Below, in pieces: positions 1-19,439 of a stretch of DNA of 64,000 nt. The stretch lies in assembly GCA_039621445.1 (NCBI GenBank), contig CP154954.1, forward strand, positions 124,001 through 188,000, written 5' to 3'. The notes below the pieces were generated by a model. That model saw nothing but the letters and a program-made list of their open reading frames with translations. It was not told where the DNA came from and searched no databases. The position numbers were made by a program, and so were the translations under genes. Source of the DNA: Euglena gracilis (Eukaryota > Euglenida > Euglenophyceae > Euglenales). Every line of letters begins with the position of its first letter. Position 1 is the stretch's first letter.

Positions 1-79
1 ATTTTTGAGTTATTTTTTTTTTATGAAGTTTTTATGGTCAATTAAGACCTGATACTTATTTTTATTTATTTTTGTATTT

Positions 80-2830
<2,751 letters not shown>

Positions 2831-2839
2831 GTTACGTTA

Positions 2840-4040
<1,201 letters not shown>

Positions 4041-4041
4041 C

Positions 4042-7168
<3,127 letters not shown>

Positions 7169-7198
7169 TTAGCAAAATTTACTATAATTTGAGTAACT

Positions 7199-7271
7199 GG
7201 GGGTATAGCTCAGTTGGTAGAGCGTCTGCCTTACAAGCAGAATGTCAGCGGTTCGAATCCGTTTGCCCTCA
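7199..7271 (+). tRNA. trnV-UAC: tRNA-Val (UAC)
   Basis: Complete cloverleaf. Acceptor GGGGGTA pairs with TGCCCTC; the D arm is AGCTCAGTTGGTAGAGC; the anticodon loop CTTACAA gives UAC; the T arm is AGCGG-TTCGAAT-CCGTT. First of a V-N-R-L block. Confidence 0.95.
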
Positions 7272-7287
7272 AAGGTTATTTACTTTA

Positions 7288-7359
7288 TCCTTAATAGCTC
7301 AGTGGTAGAGCAATCGGCTGTTAACCGATCGGTCGTAGGTTCGAATCCTACTTAAGGAG
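7288..7359 (+). tRNA. trnN-GUU: tRNA-Asn (GUU)
   Basis: Acceptor TCCTTAA pairs with TTAAGGA; anticodon loop CTGTTAA gives GUU; the T arm contains GGTTCGAATCC. Discriminator G. Confidence 0.95.
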
Positions 7360-7362
7360 TAA

Positions 7363-7436
7363 GGGCTTGTAGCTCAGTGGACTAGAGCACGTGGCTACGA
7401 ACTACGGAGTCAGGGGTTCGAATCCCTTCTTGCCCG
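7363..7436 (+). tRNA. trnR-ACG: tRNA-Arg (ACG)
   Basis: Anticodon loop CTACGAA gives ACG. Acceptor GGGCTTG with CTTGCCC contains two T-T mismatches. D and T arms are normal. Confidence 0.93.
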
Positions 7437-7481
7437 ATTGATTAGTAATTTCGTTATTTTTTATGATCATTTAATTTTTAA

Positions 7482-7565
7482 TACAGGCAGAGAGACTCGA
7501 ACTCTCACATCATAAAGACACAGGAACCTAAATCCTGCGCGTCTACCAAATTCCGCCATGCCTGC
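7482..7565 (-). tRNA. trnL-UAG: tRNA-Leu (UAG)
   Basis: Minus-strand class II tRNA with a long variable arm. Acceptor GCAGGCA pairs with TGCCTGT; anticodon loop TTTAGGT gives UAG; the T arm contains GAGTTCGAGTCTC. It reads toward the preceding tRNAs. Confidence 0.93.
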
Positions 7566-7636
7566 TTTATCAATATTAATAAATGTTAATATTGTTTTTT
7601 ATTTATTTTAAAACGTGTTAAATAAATTTTGTTATT

Positions 7637-8233
7637 TTATATTCTACGTCTCTTGCTAGGTCGACATCCATTATGTGGTAAGGGAGTGACATCTCTTATG
7701 CAACTTATGCGTAGACCTAAACTTTGTACGCATTTTAAAGCTGTTTCTCGTCCGGTTCCAGGTCCACTAATGTTTATCTCAACTTTTTGAAGTCCTTGTT
7801 CTATAGCTTTCTTAACGGCAATTGCAGTAGTTGTCTTTGTAGCTAACGGTGTAGCCTTTTTCGAGCTTTTAAAACCGCATGCTCCTGAAGATGACCAAGC
7901 GATTACATTTCCTTTTGGATCACTTACCGAAACTAAGAATTTAATTAGATGTATTTTCTATTATTTAATATAAAGGAAAATTTTTTTTAGTTTTATTGTG
8001 ATGATTTTTTGTATAATTTTTTTAATATTAAATCGCTTCATTATTATAAGTTGTTTTTTTAAGATATTGATTTTTAAATGCTTTTTTTTAAAGATAAAAA
8101 TTATAATAACTTTATATTACATTATATACTATTAATTTTTGATTGCATGTAAGTTTAATCCCATAATATGGACAATTCCTTTTGGAAATTTTTTTTTTGT
8201 TATTTTGATTATTTTTTTTTTTTGTTTTATCAT
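7637..8233 (-). CDS. rps11: 30S ribosomal protein S11, two exons
   Basis: Small-subunit protein at the mRNA exit platform. Exon 1 is about 8233-8161, starting MIKQKKK and ending PKGIVHI; exon 2 is about 7965-7637, starting around FLVSVSDPKGNVIAWSS. Exon 2 carries the S11 hallmarks: GACGFK, TTTAIAVKKAIEQG, EINISGPGTGRETALK and the end VTPLPHNGCRPSKRRRI. The intron of about 200 bases has no visible gene. It lies on the same strand as rps4 and downstream of it, as an S4-S11 ribosomal pair. The start is the only ATG giving the basic N-terminus; the 3' splice site is approximate. Confidence 0.9.
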
Positions 8234-8356
8234 TTTTTTATAAATAAATATTTCTTTTTAAGAACAAAATTTGCAAAAAGCATGATTTCCTTGAGTTTTT
8301 AATATTTATTTCATTTTTTATATTATTCACAATTTTCCCTATAAATTAATTTATAA

Positions 8357-8974
8357 TTAGACCTTGCGTGAATAGAATTCGATTACTAAAAGTTCATTAA
8401 CTATTAACGATATCGCTTTTCTATTGATTAAACCAATAATTTTTGCTTCTAAGTTTTTTTTGTTAAGAGATAAATGTGGTGGTATTAATAGTAATTCTTT
8501 AGATTCTATGTTTTTTTGTATGACATTTTCTGATACAGTACTTTTTTTAGGTTTTATAATACTTTTTGGTTGGCAAATAAAACTAGGTATATTGATAACT
8601 TTGTCATCTACACAAATGTGACCATGATTTATTAGTTGTTTTGCAGCCATTATTGTAGGTGCAAAACCTATTCGATGTACAATATTATCTAATCTCATTT
8701 CCAAAAAAGTTAGCAAAAATCTTCCGGATGATCCTTTTTTTTTCCTAGATTTTTTTACATAATTTAGAAGTTGTCTTTCGGTTATTCCGTAGTTAAATCG
8801 CAGTTTTTGTTTTTCTTTTAATCTTATGTTATATTTTGATATTTTTTTTTTCCTTTTAAAGGATGTTGCTGGTTGCCCTGGGGATTTTCTTTTCTTTGAT
8901 GTTTTATTTGTAAGACTTGGAAGTTTTCCTATTCTACGAACTATTCGCAATCGTGGTCCTCTATATCTTGACAT
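8357..8974 (-). CDS. rps4: 30S ribosomal protein S4
   Basis: Uninterrupted 205-residue S4, which nucleates 16S rRNA folding. It starts MSRYRGPRLRIVRRIG, as plastid S4 does, and an S4 RNA-binding domain spans about residues 95-155 (FLEMRLDNIVHRIGFAPT, AAKQLINHGHICVDDKVINIPS). Length matches the family. It is one of the few intron-free genes here. The C-terminus (LVIEFYSRKV) is normal. Its 5' end faces the tRNA-Tyr block. Confidence 0.97.
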   Translation of the reverse strand: MSRYRGPRLRIVRRIGKLPSLTNKTSKKRKSPGQPATSFKRKKKISKYNIRLKEKQKLRFNYGITERQLLNYVKKSRKKKGSSGRFLLTFLEMRLDNIVHRIGFAPTIMAAKQLINHGHICVDDKVINIPSFICQPKSIIKPKKSTVSENVIQKNIESKELLLIPPHLSLNKKNLEAKIIGLINRKAISLIVNELLVIEFYSRKV

Positions 8975-9050
8975 AGTTTTATCTATATTTTTTTTGATCT
9001 TAAATAACTTTTTCTATGTTAATTGTTTTTGTTGTTTAACATCTAATTGC

Positions 9051-9132
9051 GAGTTGTTGCCCGAGTGGTTAATGGGGGCGGATTGTAAATCCGCTAGTTC
9101 ATCTTTCGCTGGTTCGAATCCAGCACGACTCA
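9051..9132 (+). tRNA. trnY-GUA: tRNA-Tyr (GUA)
   Basis: Class II tRNA. Acceptor GAGTTGT pairs with ACGACTC; anticodon loop TTGTAAA gives GUA; long variable arm. Opens the Y-H-M-W-E-G block. Confidence 0.95.
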
Positions 9133-9196
9133 AAATATTTTTATATTTAATCAGACAGTTTTCGAGTTATAATAAATTTTTATTATATTTTTTATA

Positions 9197-9269
9197 GGTG
9201 GGTGTAGCCAAGTGGTAAGGCAAAGGACTGTGACTCCTTCATTCGCGGGTTCGATCCCCGTCATTCACC
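9197..9269 (+). tRNA. trnH-GUG: tRNA-His (GUG)
   Basis: Anticodon loop CTGTGAC gives GUG. Acceptor GTGGGTG with CATTCAC, plus the extra 5' G expected of tRNA-His opposite C. Confidence 0.94.
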
Positions 9270-9284
9270 ATCTATTAATTTTTA

Positions 9285-9356
9285 GGCTCAGTAGCTCAGA
9301 GGTAGAGCAGGGGATTCATAAGCCCTTGGTCACAGGTTCAAATCTTGTCTGAGCCA
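9285..9356 (+). tRNA. trnM-CAU: tRNA-Met (CAU), elongator type
   Basis: Anticodon loop TTCATAA gives CAU. The first pair G-C and the ordinary D arm suggest elongator rather than initiator tRNA. Confidence 0.9.
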
Positions 9357-9360
9357 AACT

Positions 9361-9433
9361 GCGCTTTTAGTTCAATTGGTAGAACGTAGGTCTCCAAAAC
9401 CTGATGTAGTAGGTTCGAATCCTACAGAGCGCG
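9361..9433 (+). tRNA. trnW-CCA: tRNA-Trp (CCA)
   Basis: Anticodon loop CTCCAAA gives CCA. Acceptor GCGCTTT pairs with AGAGCGC; discriminator G; only four bases after tRNA-Met. Confidence 0.95.
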
Positions 9434-9460
9434 TTTATTTTTTTTCTTTATCTTAAATTT

Positions 9461-9533
9461 GCCCCCATCGTCTAGAGGCCTAGGACATCTCCCTTTCACG
9501 GAGGCAACGGGGATTCGAATTCCCCTGGGGGTA
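9461..9533 (+). tRNA. trnE-UUC: tRNA-Glu (UUC)
   Basis: Anticodon loop TTTCACG gives UUC. Acceptor GCCCCCA pairs with TGGGGGT. In plastids this tRNA also feeds tetrapyrrole synthesis. Confidence 0.95.
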
Positions 9534-9539
9534 ATTTAT

Positions 9540-9612
9540 GCGGGTATAGCTCAGTTGGTAGAGCGTGGTCCTTCCAAGTCCAATGTCGCGTGTTCGAATC
9601 ACGTTACCCGCT
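9540..9612 (+). tRNA. trnG-UCC: tRNA-Gly (UCC)
   Basis: Anticodon loop CTTCCAA gives UCC. Acceptor GCGGGTA pairs with TACCCGC. Last of the block, 60 bases before the psbB start. Confidence 0.95.
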
Positions 9613-9672
9613 TTTAACTTTTTGTCTTTATAGAAAGTTAATTTTTAATTTTTATGATATTTTTAATATACT

Positions 9673-12335
9673 ATGGGATGTGCGATTCGTAAAATTTGGA
9701 TCTTATTTTTAAAAAAATTTTTTGTCCATGTAAATTAAATTTTTACTCTTAATTTTCCGATATTTTAGTAGTTTAGTTTTTATTATCGAAAGAATTTTTT
9801 TATCTTTAAATTTTCTTATGTTTATAAAGAAAAATAATTTGGAACTTTAGTAGGAAATGTTTATACGATCATTTTGTAGTTTTTGTTATTTGTTTCCATG
9901 TTTTATTAAAAAATAATTTATTTATTCCTCTAATTTATTTTTGTTATTAATAAATGAATGATCATTTCATTAAAAGAATAATAAAGCGGATAAAAAAAAC
10001 GAAAAATATATATTAAATTTTATAAGGATGATTTTTTAATCAGAATTATATCTAAGTTATTTTAAGTATTTTTTGCGTTTTCTAATCTTTTAAGATTATA
10101 TAATTGAGTAGCCGTATGTTATTGAATTAACAAGTACGGTTTCGGATAAAAAACTTTTTAATTATTAAAGTTGATTTTACCTGCCTTGGTATCGTGTTGT
10201 GATTTTTAGTTTTTTACTTATAAATGATATTTATAGTTTTAAAAATTTCCTTATAGTTTATTTTTTGATTTTTTAATAAAATTTTTAAAAATATTTGTTT
10301 TACATACTGTTGTTCTTAATGATCCAGGTCGTTTGATTTCTGTTCATTTAATGCATACTGCATTAGTTTCAGGATGGGCTGGATCTATGGCCTTATATGA
10401 ACTTGCTATTTTTGATCCTTCTGATGTTGCGCTAAATCCTATGTGGCGCCAAGGAATGTTTGTTCTTCCTTTTATGACACGTTTAGGGGTAACAAAATCT
10501 TGGGGTGCTTGGAGTGTTACAGGGGAATCTTTTTCGGATCCAGGAATTTGGAGTTACGAAGGTGTAGCGGTAGCACATATAATTTTATCGGGTCTTTTAT
10601 TTTTAGCTGCTATTTGGCATTGGGTTTATTGGGACCTTGATTTATTTCGTGATCCAGCTAGTGGTGAGTTAAAGTTAGATTTACCTAGAGTATTTGGAGT
10701 TCATTTATTCTTGTCTGGAGCATTATGTTTAGCTTTTGGAGTTTTCCATGTTACGGGTGTTTTTGGTCCTGGTATTTGGGTTTCTGATCCTTATGGTTTA
10801 AGTGGGAGTGCGATTCGTTTTTAATGTTCTTTTAATAATTTTATATCGTTAAGAGATTTTTTATGAAATTTTTGTTCAATTAGGTGAAAAACCTTTTATT
10901 TTATTGAAATTATTGCGTTATCAATAAGAACGATAACTTATTTAATTTTTTAACTGTAAAAAATTAACGATTTTTGGATAGATAATCTAAATATTGGCTA
11001 TGCCATAGTTATATATTTTCTAATTAAATTTTGTATAATTTTTAATTTTTCTTCTAATAAGATTAATTTTTTAGCAAAATTGTGGATAAGTGTGTCCTCA
11101 AGAATTTCATTTAGCAAAAAAAAGCAACGAAATAATTTAGTTTCTATCTTTGACATTTTTTGATATGTCTATTTTTAACTTTTTTAGAGGGGATGATTTA
11201 AACGGAAAAATTTTTTATTAATTTTTATTGACTTAAATCACACTTATAAAAGTATCAAAATTATATTTTGATATATAAGTATTTGTTAAAATACAAGTAC
11301 TTTATAAGTGAGTAGTTAAATGATTTAAAAATTTCATATTTAATTTCGGATGAAAGATTTTTAATCTATTCTTGCAAATTGAACCTGTTATTCCTTCTTG
11401 GGGTGCTGAAGGTTTTGATCCGTATAATGTAGGTGGAATTGCTTCTTTGCGAGTTGTAAAAGTTCATACTTATGAGTTAAAATTTTTTAACTTTTTCTTA
11501 CTTTAATACCTTTTATTCAATTTTTAATTTTTAGTAATAAAAAGCCATGTAGATTTTTTTACTAAATAGCCATTTTTGTTTTATGTTAGTTATATTTTTT
11601 GCAATAATATTTGCAGTTTATTAATATTCTTGATAAAAACTTTTTTCGCCCCCCTATACAAGTTTTGTGAGAGTTTTTGGCTGTTAAAGAAGCATAAAGT
11701 GAAATACCCCTTATTTTATTTTATTTTGTTATTTTAATTTTTATTATTTGTGTATGAAAATATGAAATAATAAACTAATTAAATTGTTATTTTTTCCACA
11801 ATTTTTTTTTACACTTTGATTCGAAATTTTTGCCTAAGTTTAGTATGTACGAATATTTTGTAAATAAGTTGATTTAAAAATTTAAAAATAACGTATTTGT
11901 TTAGGTATTTTAAATCTTTAAAATTTGTCCTAAATTTAGTATTAGGAAAAATTGATAATAATAATTATTAATTAATTCTTAAAGCCGTGTGGCATTTGTT
12001 ATTTTGCATGCACGGATTTTTTGATGAAATATAGTGATTTATATTCTATCAAGGCATCATATGCTGCTGCAGGTCTTTTAGGACTTATTGCTGGTGGATT
12101 TCATGTTTTAGTTCGCCCTTCTAACCGATTGTTGTACTTTTACGTTTGGTACTTTTACGTATGGGGATATGAAACTGTTCTTTTTCTAGTAGTATAGCTG
12201 CCGGTTTTTTGGTCTGTTCATTTGTTGTTTCACGGCACTATGTGGTACGGTTCTGCTTTCTAGAAAACAACAACCTGATTGAGCTATTTGGTCCACTCGA
12301 TAACTCAATGGGATAATATAAAGGTGATTTTCAGG
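9673..12335 (+). CDS. psbB: Photosystem II CP47, 5' part only, five exons
   Basis: CP47 is the inner chlorophyll antenna of photosystem II. Exon 1 is only seven bases (9673-9679, ATGGGAT); exon 2 is 10182-10198; exon 3 is 10303-10807 ([21 protein letters not shown] through [12 protein letters not shown]); exon 4 is 11376 to about 11443 ([20 protein letters not shown]); exon 5 is about 12051-12335. The exon 1-2 join gives M-G-L-P-W-Y-R-V. The 104-base intron 2 (10199-10302) has group III size. Exon 5 is full of apparent errors (tandem TACTTTTACGT, frameshifts, stops). The gene then stops in mid-protein, near the GTMWYG and ELFGP regions, where it joins atpB intron sequence. Roughly the last 40 percent is absent. 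Confidence 0.9.
10107..10146 (+). other. Group II intron domain V (psbB intron 1)
   Basis: GAGTAGCCGTATG paired with CAAGTACGGTTTCGG, the best-preserved domain V in the window. It sits about 35 bases before psbB exon 2. Confidence 0.75.
11981..12025 (+). other. Group II intron domain V-like hairpin (psbB intron 4)
   Basis: AAAGCCGTGTGGCA paired with TGCATGCACGGATTTT, ahead of psbB exon 5. Confidence 0.6.
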
Positions 12336-12339
12336 AAGA

Positions 12340-12734
12340 AATAGAACGTTACCTCTCTAAAATATTATAAAAAAATAATTTCATTCCAATATTTTTATGC
12401 TTTTCAATTTAAAATATTTTCTTAAAAATTAAAAAGCTATCACAGTTAAAAACAATAATTTAAGTTTAAGAAAAGATGAAATACTAAAATCCTTATCAGA
12501 ATATTCATAAAGTAAAGAAAAAGATAATTAAAGAAAAGTAAATTTAATTGCTTTATAACTAAAAAAATTATAAAATACTTATAAAGCATCTTTAAATTGC
12601 CCACATTCTGTTTTTCCTTCAATAAGTAATGAGTTATATATATTTGGCATTTTCCCAGAAGGAAAAGAAATATCCATAACAGGACCTATAATTTGCAGAA
12701 TAATACCGGTATTCAAGCGCAGACTGGATTTCAT
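12340..12734 (-). pseudogene. atpB: atpB 5' fragment (exon 1 and part of intron 1)
   Basis: Minus-strand copy of atpB exon 1 (start 12734, to about 12599; [20 protein letters not shown]) and part of its intron, ending where it meets psbB at the shared AACGTTACC-type bases near 12345. Being cut off, it cannot make the beta subunit. It is part of the direct repeat 12.34-13.73 kb. Confidence 0.8.
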
Positions 12735-12801
12735 TAAACAAGGCTCAAGGGTTCCTTATAATTAAGAAATACATCGTAAAAATCATAAACACAAAGAATT
12801 T

Positions 12802-13394
12802 TTATAAAGGTCCAGAAATGCCTTGTTTACGTATCATTAAAAAATGTCCTAACATAAAAGTAGCTGTTAACAAAGGTAAAACAAATGTATGTAAACTATA
12901 AAAACGAGTTAAAGTAGACTGTCCCACACTAACACTTCCTCTCAATAACTCAACAATAAAATTTCCAATTAATGGAATAGCTTCGGGAACACCTGTTACA
13001 ATTTTAACTGCCCAATAACCAACTTGATCCCAAGGTAAAGAATAACCTGTAACACCAAAAGAAACAGTTAAAATTGCCAAAATTATACCCGTAACCCAAG
13101 TTAACTCTCTAGGTTTTTTAAACCCACCAGTTAAATAAACTCGGCAAACATGTAATATCATCATTAAAACCATCATACTAGCGGACCAACGATGAATTGA
13201 ACGAATAAGCCACCCGAAATTAACTTCATTCATAATATATTTAACAGAAAGAAAAGCTTCTGTAACAGTTGGACGATAATAAAAAGTCATTGCAAAACCA
13301 GTAGCTACTTGAATAATAAAACAAGTAAATGTTATGCCACCAAGACAATAAAAAATGTTTACGTGAGGAGGAACATATTTACTGCAAAAACTAG
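12802..13394 (-). pseudogene. petB: petB main exon, extra copy
   Basis: Third copy of the large petB exon (residues from [12 protein letters not shown] to GISGPL, stop at 12802). The exon itself is intact and identical in protein to the copies at 16201 and 20937. The small upstream exons are missing: the sequence upstream (13395-13731) leaves the petB intron and joins atpB intron 4 near 13735. Not expected to be expressed as cytochrome b6. Confidence 0.85.
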
Positions 13395-14010
13395 TCATTT
13401 AAAAAATGATTGTTTTCCAACCCTACAAGATTGAAAAATAACTAATCAAATAATCAAAAGGCTTTTTATAAAAAAATTATTATTAAAAAATAGTTTTATC
13501 GATCTTTTATATAAACTTTTAAAAAGTCTCTGAATTATAAAAAATTTATTTAGTATTATAAAAACAACAAATATACAAACATTCAATAAATATTTAAAAA
13601 AATAAAAATAACATTAAATAATTAAAAAACATATATATTTTAAACAATTTAGAACTTTTTAAACTACTAATATTTTATCATAAACATTTTACTAACCAAC
13701 AAATCTATAAAATTTCAAATAAAAAAGTATTCTTAAAATTTTTTAATAAAACATAAAAAATAATATAAAAATTTTCAATTTTTCTAATATTTTCCAAATT
13801 TAATTTATAAAACTGAATAAATTTATTATAAATTGTTTGGTATTCTCGCATTTTAAAAAAATGAACAAGAAGCAATAAAATAAATACCAGATTAAATCCA
13901 AAAATAAACTATAATTTAAACATTACTAAAATTTTTTCAAAAATTAAATAAAAGTAGTAAATAAAACTTATAATAAAACAATTTCTATTATATTTAAATA
14001 AAAAGAATTA

Positions 14011-16133
<2,123 letters not shown>

Positions 16134-16200
16134 TAAACAAGGCTCAAGGGTTCCTTATAATTAAGAAATACATCGTAAAAATCATAAACACAAAGAATTT

Positions 16201-18292
16201 TTATAAAGGTCCAGAAATGCCTTGTTTACGTATCATTAAAAAATGTCCTAACATAAAAGTAGCTGTTAACAAAGGTAAAACAAATGTATGTAAACTATAA
16301 AAACGAGTTAAAGTAGACTGTCCCACACTAACACTTCCTCTCAATAACTCAACAATAAAATTTCCAATTAATGGAATAGCTTCGGGAACACCTGTTACAA
16401 TTTTAACTGCCCAATAACCAACTTGATCCCAAGGTAAAGAATAACCTGTAACACCAAAAGAAACAGTTAAAATTGCCAAAATTATACCCGTAACCCAAGT
16501 TAACTCTCTAGGTTTTTTAAACCCACCAGTTAAATAAACTCGGCAAACATGTAATATCATCATTAAAACCATCATACTAGCGGACCAACGATGAATTGAA
16601 CGAATAAGCCACCCGAAATTAACTTCATTCATAATATATTTAACAGAAAGAAAAGCTTCTGTAACAGTTGGACGATAATAAAAAGTCATTGCAAAACCAG
16701 TAGCTACTTGAATAATAAAACAAGTAAATGTTATGCCACCAAGACAATAAAAAATGTTTACGTGAGGAGGAACATATTTACTGCAAAAACTAGTCATTTA
16801 AAAAATGATTGTTTTCCAACCCTACAAGATTGAAAAATAACTAATCAAATAATCAAAAGGCTTTTTATAAAAAAATTATTATTAAAAAATAGTTTTATCG
16901 ATCTTTTATATAAACTTTTAAAAAGTCTCTGAATTATAAAAAATTTATTTAGTATTATAAAAACAACAAATATAAATACATTCAATAAATATTTAAAAAA
17001 ATAAAAATAACATTAAATAATTAAAAAACATATATATTTTAAACAATTTAGAACTTTTTAAACTACTAATATTTTATCATAAACATTTTACTAACCAACA
17101 AATCTATAAAATTTCAAATAAAAAAGTATCTATAATTTAAAACATAAAAAATTTTATAAAACAAATTAAAATGTAAAAAAAAATTTATTAATAAAAACAA
17201 TTAATTATCTTAAAATTAAGACTAAATATTTATAAACTAAAGCATTTATTCATTAAGATTTTTGTAAATAAATAATCATAATCTAGAATTGAAAAATAAT
17301 AATACAAACCAAATCGCACTAACATCGTCAGCAATCGCTTGAATCTCCAATCTTTCCTCGTACAGGTAAGCAAGCTCCCTTAAAAACAAAACAAGATATA
17401 GATAATCATTTTGCTTTATAATTCTTAAAAACGAATACCAGTTAAAATTCCATATTAACAAATACAACAAATCGCAATTAAAATAAGAATTTTATTGAAT
17501 TTTTTCCTACCTTAATAAAACCGTTTAATAGAATCCTAAATATAATTTTTTAATTTTGTAAAAATATAAAAGAAATGATATTCAAATTATTATATCTTAA
17601 AAAATTAATTCAGAGAAGCTACAACTTAGAAAAACACAACTACAATTATTTAAAATGAATTAAAGTATAACTTTATTATAATACTTTATTCGCAAACTGA
17701 AAAAATATTACTACATATACACAGCTTTTGTCAAAACTAAAATTATCTAAAATTAGATAAGCGATCTTTATAACTCGTAACAAAAATAAAAATTTTTATT
17801 TTCTTTTGAAACTTACAGGTAATTTTAAATATTGATTCTTTTAAGAAATAACATTTAATTTAATAAAAATTAAAATATATAAAAAATATTATGTATTTCC
17901 AATTATTTTTAATCAATATTTAAACTTAGATTAAAATAGTACTTAGAAATTTTTATTAAATTTTTGATTCAAATTATAATATCCTAAAACAAAAACATAA
18001 AACTTTAAGTTAACCCTTTTTTCAAAAAAAAAATAGTAAAAATTATACTGTAACAAACAAAGTTTTTTCCATTACCGAAAAAGTTTAACAAGCAAAAAAT
18101 TTGCTATTTAACATACAAATGCTAAATTACGGAGCAATAAAATAATTAAAATTTTATAAATAACTTTCTAAATTTATATGAAATTAGGCTTCAAACTATC
18201 AAATAGCTAAAAAACGCTAAGTAAAAATCTTCAGGAATTATAACCTAATATGCTAAATTCGGTCCGCACAACCAATCGTAAACTCGACTCAT
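16201..18292 (-). CDS. petB: Cytochrome b6, inverted copy, three exons
   Basis: Same structure as the plus copy at 19440-21529. Exon 1 is 18292-18272 (MSRVYDW), exon 2 is about 17362-17320 ([14 protein letters not shown]), exon 3 is 16793-16201. All exons are intact, so this copy could be translated if the arm is real. Heme ligand histidines lie in [10 protein letters not shown] and ILHVCRVY on one side and in the LHTFVLPLL and GHFLMIR helices on the other. Confidence 0.88.
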
Positions 18293-18560
18293 AAAAAGAG
18301 AAACTTATCAAACAAGAATTAAAATTTCAAGTATGCATTATAAAGATAAAAGAATTCATTATACCTAACTTCATGCAATATAAATACACAAAAAATTTTA
18401 TATTAAAAACTTAAAATTCTCAAATATATACGAATATAAATAAAACACATTAAATCAAAACCAACAATTTTCGAATTGGAATAAAAATTCTTTAATTTTA
18501 AAAAGTCAGCCAAAAATAATATACTAAAATAAAAGTAATATAAATTTTTATTTAAAATAA

Positions 18561-18686
18561 TATCATTTTTTATCAACTATTTTTTTAGGTTTTTTTATTA
18601 TAAGTACAACAATATACTCAATTTACATGGGATTTGGTCCAATGTCAAGAAAACTTAAAGATCCTTTTGAAGAACATGAAAATTAA
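18561..18686 (+). CDS. psbN: Photosystem II assembly protein PsbN, left copy
   Basis: One-helix thylakoid protein needed for photosystem II assembly. The frame ends MGFGPMSRKLKDPFEEHEN, the diagnostic PsbN tail, preceded by a hydrophobic helix (IFLGFFIISTTIYSIY). No ATG opens the frame: an in-frame TAA lies at 18558. Either a non-ATG start is used or a small first exon lies upstream. About 40 residues, the family length. Divergent from petB in this arm. Confidence 0.8.
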   Translation, partial: YHFLSTIFLGFFIISTTIYSIYMGFGPMSRKLKDPFEEHEN

Positions 18687-18737
18687 AATAAAATAGGTAA
18701 TTTCAAAAGAAAGTTAAAAATTATTAAATTTAATATT

Positions 18738-18950
18738 ATGACAACTATTTCAAAAAACAAAACATCAAATTCTAAAGGTAAAACAACTACTTTAGGAACA
18801 ATATTAAAACCTTTAAATTCTAAATATGGAAAAGTTCTTCCTGGCTGGGGGACAGCTGGAATAATGTTAATTTTTATGACTTTATTCGCAATTTTTTTAA
18901 CAATAATTTTAGAAATATACAACTCTTCAGTAATTCTTGACATTAAATAA
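18738..18950 (+). CDS. psbH: Photosystem II PsbH
   Basis: 70-residue one-helix photosystem II phosphoprotein that stabilises QA/QB-side assembly near CP47. [21 protein letters not shown]-type N-terminus, GWGT, then one membrane helix (about residues 43-63) and [11 protein letters not shown]. Complete and intron-free. The N-terminal threonines are the usual phosphorylation region. It is the only single-copy gene between the palindrome arms. The psbH(+)/psbN(-) arrangement on its right is the usual plastid order, which suggests that the right arm is the native one. Confidence 0.96.
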   Translation: MTTISKNKTSNSKGKTTTLGTILKPLNSKYGKVLPGWGTAGIMLIFMTLFAIFLTIILEIYNSSVILDIK

Positions 18951-19046
18951 AATGAAATAAATAACAAATTAAAACTGTTGTGAAAATTTCATTTTATTTA
19001 TTTTTTATTTCTTTTTCTTTTTAAAATTTTTATTAACTTTTTTATT

Positions 19047-19172
19047 TTAATTTTCATGTTCTTCAAAAGGATCTTTAAGTTTTCTTGACATTGGACCAAA
19101 TCCCATGTAAATTGAGTATATTGTTGTACTTATAATAAAAAAACCTAAAAAAATAGTTGATAAAAATGATAT
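19047..19172 (-). CDS. psbN: Photosystem II assembly protein PsbN, right copy
   Basis: Mirror of the psbN at 18561-18686, on the strand opposite psbH and facing it tail-to-tail, as in most plastids. Same lack of an ATG start. Confidence 0.8.
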   Translation of the reverse strand: MSFLSTIFLGFFIISTTIYSIYMGFGPMSRKLKDPFEEHEN

Positions 19173-19439
19173 TATTTTAAATAAAAATTTATATTACTTT
19201 TATTTTAGTATATTATTTTTGGCTGACTTTTTAAAATTAAAGAATTTTTATTCCAATTCGAAAATTGTTGGTTTTGATTTAATGTGTTTTATTTATATTC
19301 GTATATATTTGAGAATTTTAAGTTTTTAATATAAAATTTTTTGTGTATTTATATTGCATGAAGTTAGGTATAATGAATTCTTTTATCTTTATAATGCATA
19401 CTTGAAATTTTAATTCTTGTTTGATAAGTTTCTCTTTTT

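Larger units (their letters stand above)
12340..13732. repeat. Direct repeat of 15.74-17.13 kb (petB exon and atpB exon 1)
   Basis: About 1.39 kb, near-identical and in the same orientation as 15,74x-17,13x. It begins at the psbB break and ends at a petB-intron/atpB-intron junction with a few shared bases (AGTAT). Small differences, such as ATACAAACATT versus ATAAATACATT, show they are not literal duplicates. Confidence 0.85.

Noticed and set aside
18683-18967. Minus-strand frame opposite psbH
   Set aside because: Antisense of psbH; no family features.
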